Source: Haematococcus lacustris
Lineage: Eukaryota; Chlorophyta; Chlorophyceae; Chlamydomonadales; Haematococcaceae
Direction of reading: 5' to 3'
Length of the DNA stretch: 64,000 nt
NCBI GenBank assembly: GCA_030144725.1
Contig: JASKMD010000004.1
Location: forward strand, 2,089,983-2,153,982
Within the stretch, counting starts at the first letter, position 1. Each line of letters starts with the position of its first letter. The notes below the pieces were generated by a model. The model made no database searches. It had not been told where the DNA came from and saw only the letters and a program-made list of their open reading frames with translations. The position numbers were made by a program, and so were the translations under genes. This document shows, in pieces, positions 19,041 to 37,871 of this stretch.

Positions 19041-21857
19041 ATGCCGACGTTGCTTCAGGGCCACGTGCAGAGCCTCCATACAGCCATTCCCGGCAAGCCC
19101 TCTTGCTGCCCCAGCCATACTGTCCGTGGCTATATTTGCGGCAACCCTGTTGTTCCGAGCCAAATTTGTCCTCTAGCCAGTGGTCCCAGCCCACTGGTTT
19201 CACTGCCGAGGCAGCAGCTTGTCCACCTCCCCTCTTCAGCAAGCTCCTGTCATGAACAATGCCAGGCTGTGGAGCCAACAGCCGTAACGGCGCTGCCACC
19301 TGCTCTGCTGCTGGGCATTGGCCTGGTCGCTGTACTGCAAGGTGTGAGCAACACACATCCAGCAATGTCTGTGCCAAGGCAGTGAGAGGCCCTGCCTGCC
19401 AGCCCTTGATCTGCCTGACAGCCTGCCTCACACCCGCCCACCTTGACTCGTGCTAACCTCCCTGCCTGCTTGCGCCACCACGCATCTGCAGGCGTTAGCG
19501 GCGACCCTGCAGCTGCTGCAACCTCTGCTGCCGATAGTGGCCTCACAGACGCCGCTGGGGCGGCAGCAGGGGTGGCGGCTGGGGCAGCAAAATATGTGCC
19601 CAGCGCCTACCAGCCTGGCTGGGAGGTGTGGGTGGGCCTGGTGGCCGGCGTGGTACCCTTTGCTATCGGCAGCTACGAGTTTGGCAAGCGTATTGTGAGT
19701 GTAGGGCGGGGGGCTGGCCTGGGAATGGACATGTCACAGCACAGTTGTTCCCCTACTATTACTACAGGGCAGGGGCTGTGTTATCTGTAATCCAAACTGG
19801 GTAACTGCGACCTACAGCCGGTACCAATACCTGATTCACTACCCCAACCCACTTGCGAAGGCCGGGCAATCTATGTTGGCATGAATCACATGCTCTGATG
19901 TAGGCAACAGCTTCAGCATTGCGCGGTGCACACATGCTACTGTGCTACAGGCTGCTGGGCTTGGGCCTTGGGTGCTCGCTCTCGTAGCTTCTTGAAGCCC
20001 AGTGCTGGGTACTCCTTGCCCTGGGCAGGAAGTCTTCCTCGGTGTGGCCACCTGCACAGCTCCAGTGGGCTATCACTCTCGCGTGTTTCATTGGCAACAG
20101 TTACATTGACAACAGTTTCATTGGCTTGTTATGCTTGGGTCAGGTGCAATGTGGAGAATGCCTGCAGCATTAAGTCTGGACAACGCAAGGACATGTCACA
20201 GCACAGCACGACACAATGTGTGACCCCACACAAATTGTGACAATGTGTGATATGTAGCAGGTCAAAACTCATGCTTACATCGTTACAGACAGCTGGCTAC
20301 GTGCGACAGTCTTAGTGGGAGCGCCTGGGGGTGGTTGGTGGAGGTTGAGTGGTGGTTGAGTGGTGGCAGTGCTGCTGGCTGGCGAAGGGAAGGACTGACA
20401 TCGGGCTGACAAGCGTTAAAGGGCACCTCCGAAGGGTCCCACTCTCACATGCCAGCGGGCAAGGCACCCTCATCTGCCCTCCCCCTTGCTCGTCTGCTAT
20501 CAGCCTCCACCCCTCCATGGTACCCCCTTCTCCCCCAGGCCGTCTGGGCAGTGGCTGTTGCGCTTGCCCGCCTGCCCTGCCTGCGTTACGCAGATCATCC
20601 AGCTACGGTGTGAGCTATGTGGCGGTAGGGGCCTGGTGCCCAGTACCAACCCTGGGGCCAAGTAAGCGGAGGAGGGTCCATGGGCAGGGGAGGAGGGTCC
20701 ATGGGCAGGGGAGGAGGGGCCATGGGCAGGGGAGGAGGGGCCATGGGCAGGGGAGGAGGGGCCATGGGCAGGGGAGGAGGGGCCATGGGCAGGGGAGGAG
20801 GGGCCATGGGCAGGGGAGGAGGGGTGAGGTCATGGCAGGCTGTGCAGGGGGCTGCGAGCGTGTCCTGACCTACAGCAGAGGATGGGGGACGGTCACGCAG
20901 CCAAGTAGTCACATATAGTTAGGTGGCGGGGGCATGCACAGCAGGTATAGCATGCACATGAGGTGTAGGAGGGTTGCAATGCCTCCCCGATTGGCCCAGT
21001 GGGCATCAAGTACCGATGCAGGGGCAGACGGCAATAGGCATCCTCACCAGGGGTGGTGCCTTGTGTCTGTGCATCTCCCATGCAGGCGTGTGTCTCCCAT
21101 GCACATAGCATGGGCGCATTCCACTTCCACTATGGCCTGACCCCTGTGACAGGGCTGAAGCTCAGGAACTGGATGGCAATCACAGCTCAAAGGGCTCCCT
21201 TACACACACACACTGCAAGGACAGCAGCCGGCATGACTCTCTACACGGCAGGCTCTGGCTTGCCTTGGCACACCCCACCCACTGTGGCCCCTGCGCCCGC
21301 CTGTCCCGCCAGCAGGCTGCATGGTGCATGGTGCAGGTACCTGCGGAAGTGCCCCACATGCGGCGGCTTCTTCCCATGGGTCAGCTGGAAGATGTTCCTG
21401 AGCAGCACGGCAGCGCCTGGCAATGGAGGTCCGCTGCTGCAGCCGAAGGGCCAGACCAGTGTGTTGTACCAAGTCCCAGCAGCAGCCCCCACCCCAGACC
21501 AGGTATGGCCTGGGTCGGCAGAGGTGGGGCGGCGTGGGGCCGAGTAAGATGGGGCAGGGTGGTGGAGGGTGGGGAGGGGAAGAGCCTGTGCCCCTCCCCC
21601 TCTCCACCGCTCAAACTGCTTAGCTCACAGCGTTCCACTGCACATACGACGTAGAGGCATGACAGAGGTGCGTGTGCAGGGCAGCAGCAGGCTGGCACCC
21701 CTAGCCCCACAAAGGTTGTTATGGTGTCTGTGAGCAGGTTGCCGCGGCCCGGGCCAAATACATGTCAGCTGCTGCGCGGGAGGAGGGCGGGAAAGCGGGG
21801 CCATCAGAGGTTGGGGAGGAGGCCTGCCACCCCTCTTCGCCGCCACCACCGCAGTAG
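19041..21857 (+). CDS. Plastid-type membrane protein with paired CxxC motifs
   Basis: Five exons join in phase to 285 residues: 19041-19341, 19492-19694, 20594-20661, 21337-21502, 21738-21857. The N-terminus is Ser/His/Pro-rich, like a transit peptide. There are two hydrophobic segments (about 83-98, and about 147-162 in WVGLVAGVVPFAIGSY). Then come LRCELCGGRGLVP (Cys174, Cys177) and KCPTCGGFFPWVSW (Cys196, Cys199), a split DnaJ-like zinc-ribbon arrangement. The C-terminal block GNGGPLLQPKGQTSVLYQ looks like a plant-conserved family, but I cannot name a gene. An in-frame ATG at 18975 would extend the N-terminus by 22 residues. Introns 2 and 3 carry family-2 transposon fragments and a 21-bp minisatellite. 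Confidence 0.8.
19850..20080 (-). mobile_element. Family-2 Fanzor-like C-terminal fragment in an intron
   Basis: Minus strand 20065-19945 reads SPLELCRWPHRGRLPAQGKE, then YPALGFKKLRE and a stop after QPVAQ. This corresponds to the C-terminus of the 61529 copy (RPLELCYWPDQGALPAKGKD ... PTVAQ). It lies in intron 2 of the CxxC protein gene, antisense to it. Confidence 0.6.
20677..20826 (+). repeat. 21-bp minisatellite
   Basis: About seven tandem copies of a 21-bp G-rich unit (ccatgggcaggggaggaggg plus one g), the first two with a tc variant. It lies at the start of intron 3 of the CxxC protein gene. As the unit is a multiple of three and lacks stops it makes a spurious Gly/Arg ORF. Confidence 0.9.
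21085..21290 (-). mobile_element. Degraded family-2 3' tail in an intron
   Basis: Resembles 18100-18260 in order and text (catgcacatagcatgg, cctgacccctg, cagctcaaagggctcc), with lower identity. It lies in intron 3 of the CxxC protein gene, antisense to it. Confidence 0.4.
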
Positions 21858-23361
21858 GGTCGAGAGTCTGCCGACCTACTCGTCCACCCCAACCGCGCAT
21901 ACCTGACAAGGGCTCATTGGTTCCATGCAGCGTGTGTCTCCATGTGGGGTGTGTCCATGTGGGGGTGTGTGGACATACCCTGCTTCAACCAGGGTGGGTG
22001 GGAAGTCAACGCGGCATGGGTAGAGGCATGTGAATGTCGGCGTGCCCCATGAAGGACCATCCCAGACTTCATTAGCGGCACTGAAGCACCTCTTGTTGAA
22101 GTGTCCTCCAATTCCTCAGACCTGTGGCCTGAGTGCCAGTGACATGTGCCGTGTAGTGTTTATGTGTGACCCTTCTGTCAGCTGAGGCTCAGAGGTCACT
22201 TTTCTCAATGAAGCTCGCGTGTAAGAAGGTTTGGATGGCGTGACATCAGCCTCACAGGGAGTTGCAGTAGCGATGGCAGCACAAGTGTGCCGTTATGGGC
22301 CAAGCAGTACTCTCATCGACAAAGACGACTGCAACACATCTGACGCCAAACACATTTAAATCGTGTAGGATTCTGACGCATCATTGAAAGCTGCCAGTGC
22401 TCGCCGTTACATCCGCCCACCACTAACAATGCCTTCATGAGTGGTGCATCACCCAACGACTAGCCTGCATCCTGCACCTAGGGAGCTGCTCAAGAACCTA
22501 CAAGAAGCCTAACGGACTCGCCCATGAAGGAAAACTATACATAAAGAGGTGAAGCCCTGGTTGAATCAAAGAGTGTCCCGCATGTGTGGACAGCTAGCGC
22601 AAGAGCCTGAGCAGCCTGCAACGCTAGCCACCAGGTCTGCACACTAGACCTATCAAGGTGCACATGTCATGGAAGGTCAGGCAGCTTCCTCACCTGGCCC
22701 ATCTACCCCCTACTCCTCTTGTGCACCCGCTCTCATCTTTCTGTACTGCAACCTTTAAACAGATCCGTCCCAAAGGGGTGGTCCTGTGTCACTCATCCCT
22801 CTAGGCGTGGCTGTGCCCCAACCAGCCATCAGCATTTTTCAGTTCCTTCATGCAGACCCATATCTATACCACGGCATGCACCAGTACTGCCAGCTTCCTG
22901 TCAACTTCCCAGTAGCCCTGGCTGTGGTCAGCCTCTGCACTGGGTGCCTGCTGACAGCCAGGGCATGTGCCCTTAAACCCTACTCACTCTACAAAAACTG
23001 TTGCTGTCAGCCACTGACAGGGGCAGGCAACCCCTGTGGCTGTGCCACATCTATCGCTGAACTCCCTGCTCCTGAAGGGCTCTGCCAGCGCTGGGCCAGG
23101 CAGGGCAACGGCCCCTGCTCAGATTGGTATGGTCCTGAGCCTACCCCACAGCTGACAGGGACAGCTGACTGAGCCGCCCCACAGCTGCCAGCCTCTTGCA
23201 TGGTGGTTAGAGAAGCTGACGCACCATGCACCCTGTGCTGACAATTACCGCAGCAAAGTGGGTGCCTTCAGGCTTGCAGGCAGAGGCCCTGGAAAGTAAG
23301 GCCCCTGGCCTTGGGTACCATGGGCATGGGGTGCTTGGCCCTGCCCTGTGCTGCAAGCGGG
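21858..23361. other. Intergenic between convergent genes, no gene recognised
   Basis: This region lies between the 3' ends of the CxxC protein gene (+) and the MATH-BTB gene (-). The longest open frame, 22786-23172 (+), is Cys- and Pro-rich (contains DPYLYHGMHQYCQLP) and has no recognised similarity. It could be transposon-derived or an unidentified exon. The rest shows only short frames. Confidence 0.4.
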
Positions 23362-24798
23362 TCAGACCGGAGGCCCACCCTCCCTCCTTGCCCTCACCCG
23401 CCGCTGCTCCTCCTCCAAGCTCACATACTCCCTGCCCCGCACCGCACCATGCTGCCTGTGGCCCGCCACTGCCGGTGGCAGAGGCCCTCCCACCGCGCCA
23501 GGCAGCAGGCCAGAGGGGCCAGCCAGGCGGTCGGGCATCAGGGGCTGCACGTTGGCCACGGTAGTCAGGATCTCCGCTTGCAAGGCTGGGCAGCTGCTCG
23601 TCATGTGCCTGCAGGCACGACAGGCCGGGCACAGCAGATGCAGTCAAGGTAAGTCTAGATGAAGTCTAGATATAGTCTAGAGGTGGGGATGTCAGCATGG
23701 AGAGGGAGCCACAGGTGACCAGGCAAGTTGCATACCAGGCCAATGTTCGACGCATGCAGGGAAGATGCTTGGAAGGTACCATGTAGCTGGCGGGAAGGTG
23801 GGAAGGGAGGTAGGTGTGAGGGTGGAAGGGGATGTTTGAGCACAGAGCAGCGTGTGGGGCACCCACTTGTAGCCATCGGTCTGCATGACGGCGGCCAGGT
23901 TGCGGCTCACAAACTCCAGGCACACCTTCTTCAGCTCCTCTGCAGAGTTCTGCACCAGCAGCCCAGCAGCCAGCGCTCAGCCCTGCCCTGCGTCACTCTT
24001 ACACATTAATGAGCAGCAGGAAAGCTGCCAGGCCGGCAGCAGACAGGCCGGAAGGCTGAGCCACTGATCACCTTTGTGATGGCTCCAGTGGTGCCCCTGG
24101 CCCCTGCCTTGCCTGCCTCTTAGTAGGCTCTCAGCGCAGGCGGCCCTGCCTCCCTCCCTGACAAGCCCTCATGCAATCCCAGCAGCAGCAGCAGCAGTCA
24201 AGGTCCACCTACTTGCTCAGCCAGTGTCAGGGTGGTGGCCACAGTCGCCACGTCAATGGTCTCACACAACCGGCGCTCGCAGATCCTGTGATGTCAGATG
24301 ACAGGATCCAAACAGCTGACTGGGCTATGGGCACAAGAAGAAGAGGACGAAGACTACTACTTCCACCTGGGGCGCGACCTGCTTTCACCACCAAGGGGAC
24401 ACACACTCATCCCTTAACCTGGCCTGCCTCAGCGCCCAGAGACCAGGAGACTAGCCTCAACGCGTACCTGCCTGCCCAGCCCTCTCACTGAGCTATGTTG
24501 AGAACATGAGCTGCGCGGCAGGGCTTTGTGGACCACAATTCTACTACACACTAGTGCTCCTGACATTGTGCACCGTGTCCCTACAGACTGACAGACGGTT
24601 GGGCGGTACAATGTTGTACACTGGATGCTGCTCTGCTGCTGCCTCGTTGCGTTCTCATGCCAGAGCTATCTGCTGCCGTGCCTTCTACTGCCTGCTGGTT
24701 ACTGCCTGCCAAGCCAGGTCCCCACTTCCCTCGCTCCTCACCCACATGTAGCCATTCCCACCACTACCCAGCAGCGACAGCTATGGTAGAAGTGGCAT

Positions 24799-24829
<31 letters not shown>

Positions 24830-27800
24830 AGCGGCAGCAGCAGCAGCAGGTGACCACCCTGGCGACCCAGCGTGTGTGTAAGGGAGAAGCTTCTCCCTCA
24901 GGCCCGGCCTGCTCCCAGCCCTGAACCGCCCTGCCCCTCACCTTGTCAGGCGTCTGAGCTGATATCTGTCTGCTGCCACAAGCAGGTGTTGCGCCATGGC
25001 AGCATCCATGCCTTGCCCCTGACCCTGCCCCTGCCCCTGGCTCTGGCAGGGTGCACTGGGCCCCCCTCCAGGCAGGCTCGAGTCCAGCGGCTCCTCAGGG
25101 AGGTTGTCGGTGTAGATGAAGTGCAGCAGCGCTCTGAACACAGGAGCCTTGATGTCGCTGATCTGAGGGGCAAGGCAGGGAGGGGCGGGTAGGCGCGCGG
25201 TGGGGTGACAGGGGTGCAGGGGATGAGGCAGGGATGTGCCAGGAGGGAGGAGATGAGAGGAGAGGCAGTGCAGGGTGGGGCAAGAAGAGACACAAGGGGA
25301 AGCAGGCAGTGTAAGTGAGGGAGGGAGAGCAGGGAAGGAGGGAGGGAGGCCAGGAAAACAGACCCTTTGAACAGACAGGAAAACAGACAGGGGAAGAGAC
25401 TGAGAAAAAACAGACAGGAAAACAGACCCTGTGCCAGGGGCTGGTGAAGGGATGAGAGAAGGACATGGGGGGACCCTATGCTGCTCACCACTATCCGGTT
25501 CTCCTGACCCTCCCGCATGGGTGAGCACAGCATGGCCTTGAAGAACTCCGAGCGACAACACAAGACGACCTTATGGACAGGGATGACCTGCATGCAGCAG
25601 CCAGCAGGGGTGCCAGCGGGGTGCCGGCGGGCAACCAGAGTGAGGTGCAATACTGGCACTGGCACAGCTGGCGTGTGAAGCTCACCACCCCACACTACCC
25701 ACTGACCACCCTTCCTATTTGGTAACAGCGGTGGAGGTCAGTAGAGCCACAAGCTGCAATTCTGCCCTCCAGCATGATGCATAGCCTGAACAGCCCCATC
25801 CCCCACACCTCTCTCCCCCCTCTCTGCCCCCCACCCCCCTTACCCTTCACCGTGACTGCCCTCCACCATGACCCTTCTGCTCTACCTAGACAGCCCCATC
25901 CCCCACACCTCCCCTTTGCCCTCAAACCCCCTCCCCAACCTCAACCCCTCGTCCCCCCCATGCGCACAACTGCCCCTTACAGCCAGAGCCTGTTCCCCAC
26001 TGCCCTCAGCCTCCCCCTGGCTGCCCCGCCTGGCCTTGCGCCCCACCTCGTCTTCCACCACCATTTCAAAGTCCGCGTTGTCACCCGACGCCAGCAGGTG
26101 CGCCAGGTCAGCAGAGATGTTGGGGGAGGGCACACGGATGAGGTCACTGCGGGGCCCGGCCGGCTGAGTGCTGCGGGACAGAGCTCCACCTGCGCCACTG
26201 TGCAGCTGAGTCAGCAGGCTGCAGCAGACAGGGGGGTGGGGCTGCATGAGGAAAACCCTGGCATGACCAGGGGAGGTTGGTGGAGGCATGCATAGGGGGA
26301 GGTGCTGCTGACCACACCCTCTCGTCATCAACAGTACAATGCTATACATGGTGTGACCACTAGTGTGACCACCCTCTTATTTTCACACGCATGCTGACTC
26401 CCTGGCAATGCCTGCACAGCTGGCTGACTGACTGAAGGGTACCTCCCCAGTGTTGGCCCCCCTGCCATGTGAGCGGCACTTAGGCCTCACCGCTGGACAC
26501 CACCAGCTCTATGATGTACTTGATGATGATGGTGTCGTTGACCAGGAAGCCGCGGGCAGGCTCCTCCAGAATACTGCGCTTCACAAACTTGCGGTAGCCG
26601 TGGCAGTTGCGGGCGTTGGGGTCCTGCCCCGCACAGCTAATCTTCACCGCCCCAGCGTCACGCATGCGCCCTTTGCTCAGGTCACGGCCTTGGCCTGCAA
26701 ATGCCCAGGACACACCACAGGGTTCCCGTGAGGGGCACCATGGCAAACACTGGAACAAGGGTCCGGCTCTCTGGAATGGCTGGCGGGCATGCAGGTGTGT
26801 CTGAGCTGGGTTGTAGTGCAGGGCCATGGGGGCTTGGTAAGGGTGGCAAGCTGTGGTTAGGGGAGCAAGCTGCGATGAGGGGGCCAGCTGCGGTGAGGTG
26901 GGTGAGGGAACAGGGAAAGGGGTGAGGGGCCAGGGAGAGGGGTGAGGGTCAAGAAGTAAAACAGCGCTGGCAGCTGGCAGGGCAAGTTGCAAATGACGCA
27001 GGAGATGAGGAAAGGGGGATAGAGGAAGGAAAGTAAGACATCACTGCCGGTAGCTGGCTGCTGAGAGCTCTTCTGGCTGCCCAGCAGCATCTGCCTCTAC
27101 AGGAGCACACCTGCCATCACAGGAGCAACACACTCACCCGTTTGGTCCACCAACGTGAAGCGATGGAAGGCCCTGACCACCTTGCCCTCGCTGGTGTTCA
27201 CCACACCCTGCGGCAAGCCAGCTACCCAGCACCACTGACAACCTCCCGTCCACCAGAGGTATCTACAGGCTTGCAGGCACCCCACCCCTGCCACAGTCAG
27301 GCCTGTGCCCCAGGCACCAGCAGCTGCCATGGCTGGTCACTGCCCTGGCACACCATCATTGGCAAATCCATGTGATGATGGTGATGACGATGATAATAAT
27401 GGCCCTGACACAAGCTGTAAAGCTGCCTTGTTACAAGCATTGAGTGGCATGATGAATGCAGCCACGGAGAGCATGAGCTGCATTGGCTCTCAGCTTGGTC
27501 TTTGTTCCAGTGACTGACAGGCTGTGAGGCCAACAGGGGCAGGCAAGCTTTGGGAGGGCTGGTCCGGGTGGGGCCCCACCTGAGGGTTTGGTCCTTGGCC
27601 AATGAGGGCTACAAACAGCGCCGCATACTCATTCTGCACAAGGGCACCCACGACCCAAGCTGAGCTGCAGCCGTCCTTCAGAATGGAGACAGGCGCTGAG
27701 GCACAATAGAGATAGCGCAGACATAGCCCACTCAGCTATTCCATGGGCACATACGCAGGCAGTATGCAATCTGATCCATGCGCTGCTACAAGAGGATGCA

Positions 27801-28575
27801 GCAAAGCGTTCACACCATGCACACGCAAACTGTGCGACAGCTGTCTCATGCATCAGCTTCCACTCACAGTGGTGTCACGCCGGCCTGGTTGTAGCTGCTG
27901 GTGGGGAGGGGGAATGGCCCGTAATGCAGCTGCGGCTGTGGCTGCATGCCCGGCGGCTGCAGCTGCTACGGCAGCAGCGGGGTTGTCCATACCCGCTGTG
28001 ACCACTGGCAAGGCAGCACCACCAGCACCATTGGCAGGGTCCCCGGGTGCTGCCAAGTGGCCAGGTGGCATGAGCCCAGCAGGGTGCGTCAAGCCTTGAG
28101 GCAGAGGCGGTCCGTTTGGTACAAACTGTGCATGGTCGCCTGCGCCCCCGTTCCCAGGATTTTCAGAGGAGGAGGAGCGCTTTCCGTCCGGATAGAAAAG
28201 TAGGACCTAGGAGACGCAGCGCATGTGGGCAACACAGCGAATGAAAACCCCATAGATCCGAAACTGAGAGCGGATGTCGACAGTGGTTGCACGTCAACAA
28301 GAAAGAACAAGGAGAGAGTGCGCACTAATAATCCCGGAGCGCAGCTTTAAGCTCGTGCCAGGTCAAAGGGCCATTCAGCAGCGCGAGGGCGCTTAGGAGG
28401 CTAGAAGCTGTACACGCACCCATTCGTGCCCGCCAACAGTGAAGCGTTCTGAAGCTATTGGCTCCCCGTCTCCAATGCCTTTGACGAGGGAGTATCCAAC
28501 AATCTGGTGCTGGTGCTCGCCCACGAGCGTGTCTGTAACAGTTTTACTATTGCTTTTAACTGAAGGTGCAGCCAT
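23362..28575 (-). CDS. MATH-BTB domain protein (Cullin-3 adaptor type)
   Basis: Eleven exons join in phase to 562 residues: 28575-28420, 28206-27868, 27633-27580, 27207-27138, 26694-26491, 26189-26047, 25587-25489, 25162-24942, 24285-24213, 23949-23867, 23608-23362. The MATH domain (about 17-260) begins GEHQHQIVGYSLVKGIGDG and ends GYRKFVKRSILEE. The BTB domain (about 305-440) includes DFEMVVEDEVIPVHKVVL, EFFKAML and FRALLHFIYTDNLPEE, then a helical tail with ICERRLCETIDVAT. Plant relatives (BPM proteins) bind substrates with MATH and Cullin-3 with BTB in ubiquitin ligases, so that role is inferred. Exon 2 inserts about 95 Ala/Gly/Pro-rich residues into the MATH fold. An in-frame ATG at about 28692 could lengthen the N-terminus. 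It is divergent from the MAP kinase gene. Confidence 0.92.
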
Positions 28576-29769
28576 CTTACTAACGATGCCTTTCCTAAAG
28601 CCCGTAGCGAGCCGCAGAAGACGCAAGTTAGCGCACCCTGCTAAAAACTTTCGTGTGTGGATATGTGTGTCAAAGTTCTCGCCCATGGTCATGGAACACT
28701 AGGGTGGTGTTCAAAGTGGCTGTGGTTGCTCCCGGGCTGTGGTTGCTAGGATACTACCGAGTACAGGACAGAGTGCTTTATATTGCACGAGGGCCCTATT
28801 ATTGGTCGCGTTTTCGTCATATCGTTTGTTTTAATCATATATTTGAACCGGCCGGCCGGTGGCATTCGGTGTTTGCGCCTTGTTTCGCTGGGTTTGGAAG
28901 AGGCGCTAGAAGAGGAATTATCAAAAGAGGATGATGAGGCAGTGCAGAGACGCCTTGGTTTCTTCAGTGTTGTCCCGCTGCAGAGCTGAGATCAGGCCAG
29001 GTCAGGTCAGGTCAGGTCAGGTCAGGTCAGGTCAGGTCAGGTCAGGTCAGGTCAGGTCAGGTCAGGTCAGGTCAGGTCAGGTCAGGTCAGGTCAGGTCAG
29101 GTCAGGTCAGGTCAGGTCAGGTCAGGTCAGGTCAGGTCAGGTCAGGTCAGGTCAGGTCAGGCCAGGCCAGGTCAGGCCAGGCCAGGCCAGGCCAGGCCAG
29201 GCCAGGCCAGGCCAGGTAGGGGTTGTAGGTATCAGGCGCATTCCACCTACAATCCTGCCGTGGCACTGTGTCAGCCTGCCCAGCCATCGTGGGCCCTATG
29301 GCGAATATCAGCTAGTGCTGCTAGTGCTGCCCAAAGCATCTGGCCACTCTGGCCACCTCAGCCCAAGAGCACGTGTCTCGATGCCCCTTCGATGCTCAGC
29401 CGAAGCTACACAACACGCCCCCCGCGCCTTTACGTTCCTCTTCGGACGCATTTGATTGCTATCAGGTAATAGTGCGCTTGCTGCGTGTGCGGCGCGGTGC
29501 GCTGGCTGATGCGCTGGGTGGACACGGTCCCGCACGGGGCCAACAAATTGAGCCGGCCTAAGCCCCCTCGACTTCTCGCCAACCCCCTGGGCTGAGGTGC
29601 GGTGCAGGCGCTCGGGTCACGTCACGGAGGCACCGGTGTCTAATCCACCGAGGGTGAGTGAGGTTTCGCTTGGACGATTCCGTCCATTCGTGCGGGCCGA
29701 GGCGAAACCGACCCACCCACCTGCCATGAACTCGTTGGACCTAGCAGCGCCACAGCACTGCTTGGCAGC
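28576..29769. other. Divergent intergenic region between MATH-BTB and MAPK genes
   Basis: Should contain both promoters and 5' UTRs. The centre is a long GTCAG/GGCCA pentamer array (28992-29217). Short open frames on both strands have no recognised similarity. Confidence 0.5.
28992..29217 (+). repeat. Pentanucleotide array (GTCAG)n to (GCCAG)n
   Basis: 29001-29160 is an uninterrupted array of 32 gtcag units. 29161-29217 is a mixture dominated by gccag. It gives an artefactual VRSGQ-repeat ORF. It sits about 550 bp upstream of the MAP kinase start codon. Confidence 0.95.
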
Positions 29770-36578
<6,809 letters not shown>

Positions 36579-37249
36579 GTCAAGTGGTGGTGATGTGCGG
36601 TGGCAGCTAGGCCACCACCTGTTGACACTGGGTTGTGCCTGCAATGGCTGGTGTGGCCAAAACGGCTAGCTTCTGGCATCACCAGCATACCACATTTGTG
36701 TTGTGCCCCAAGGACCAGCCCCATAGGGTCTACTGAAGATGGCAGTTGACAGCCAGGTTTTGGCATCACCACACCGCCTCCGCACTGGGCTCATGGCTGA
36801 GCCCCATGGGTTCACGGTGGATGGCGATGGAGCAGCCTGGCAAGCAGATTAGGCGGGAAGGGGAGGGCAGTGGGTTGCCTGGGGGTGGGGCAATGCTGGA
36901 TGGTCAGGGGGCCGATCAAAAGAGGTCTTGGGGTGTCACTTGCAGACACTGCTCGTGACAGCACATTGATGCCTAAGCAAGCCACTGGTGGGCTAGAATG
37001 TGTGATGTGTGAGGTGTGTCGCTACATGTGCTGAAGCAGTGCGAACAAGGCGCAGGCCAATGCAGGTGTGACGACATGCAGCATAGAATGGCCGCATGGC
37101 CGTGCTACATTTCCCATGTGAGCAATTGCTCATGCATGTGTGGCTGGGACGGTAGCCAGGGCATGGGTGGTGGTGGCACTGGGTCAGGTGCAATGTGGAG
37201 AATGCCTGCAGCATTCAGTCTGGACAACGCAAGGAGCAACAACATCCAG
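36579..37249. other. 3' flank of MAPK gene, no gene recognised
   Basis: Only short open frames without similarity, presumably the MAPK 3' UTR followed by intergenic sequence. From about 37180 it merges into repeat sequence also found at 20120-20190. Confidence 0.5.
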
Positions 37250-37560
37250 CTCAGCACAGCCTGCAGCAGCAGAAAATGGATGGCCAGGGTAGGGGTGGTG
37301 CTCGCCCTGAGCCAGGTGCCCCTGTACATTATGTGGAGTGAGGCAGAGTGAGGTAAGGGGGGTGGTCCCACAGCCGTCAGCAGCAAGGACGTTGCTTTGG
37401 CTCGTTGATCCCGGCGGTGAGGCAGGACTGGCCTTGTGCTTCAGTTGTGGCCAGCAGCAGCCACGGCACAGTGAGGCAGTTAATCGTATGCTGACATCAG
37501 GGGGGTGCTGCCTTGGGGCTTTCATTGTGCATGGCAGGCTCACGGAGGCATAAGTGAGGA
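37250..37560 (+). repeat. Rep-B dispersed repeat
   Basis: 37385-37470 matches 8935-9050 and 37440-37560 matches 10370-10500 (shared text 'gaggcagttaatcgtatgct'). About 100 bp (37275-37380) separates the two halves of the match here, so this copy carries an insertion relative to 8922-9060. Confidence 0.6.
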
Positions 37561-37871
37561 GTAAGGTTTTTGCCATTCGAGTGTAGGGTGAGGTTGCCAG
37601 TGTTGCCGGTAGCGGTATTCCCTTGGTTGGTTCCAGCAGGCAAGGGTGGGGCATCTTGCTGAGACAGTGTCAGTAGGGTTTATCGGCATGGCAGGGTGGG
37701 TTAAGTTGGTTGAGATAGGGTAGTTGACAAGATCAACTTACTTGAGTGTGAGTGTGGGGAGTTGGTCATTGGGCAGTGCACTGTTTGTCGTGGTAACGTA
37801 CATGACACTAGGGCAGTGTAGCCAGCAAGTTGGCTGTACATATCAGGAAGGCATGCAAGGTTTGGTATATT

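Noticed and set aside
20349..20918. Gly/Arg/His-repeat ORF of 189 codons
   Set aside because: Product of the 21-bp minisatellite in an intron. The true exon (20594-20661) uses another frame and encodes the CxxC motif.
22719..23172. Cys-rich secreted protein gene
   Set aside because: No signal peptide, splice sites or homology could be established; left as unassigned.
28931..29455. VRSGQ-repeat ORF
   Set aside because: Translation of the GTCAG pentamer array; no conserved flanks.
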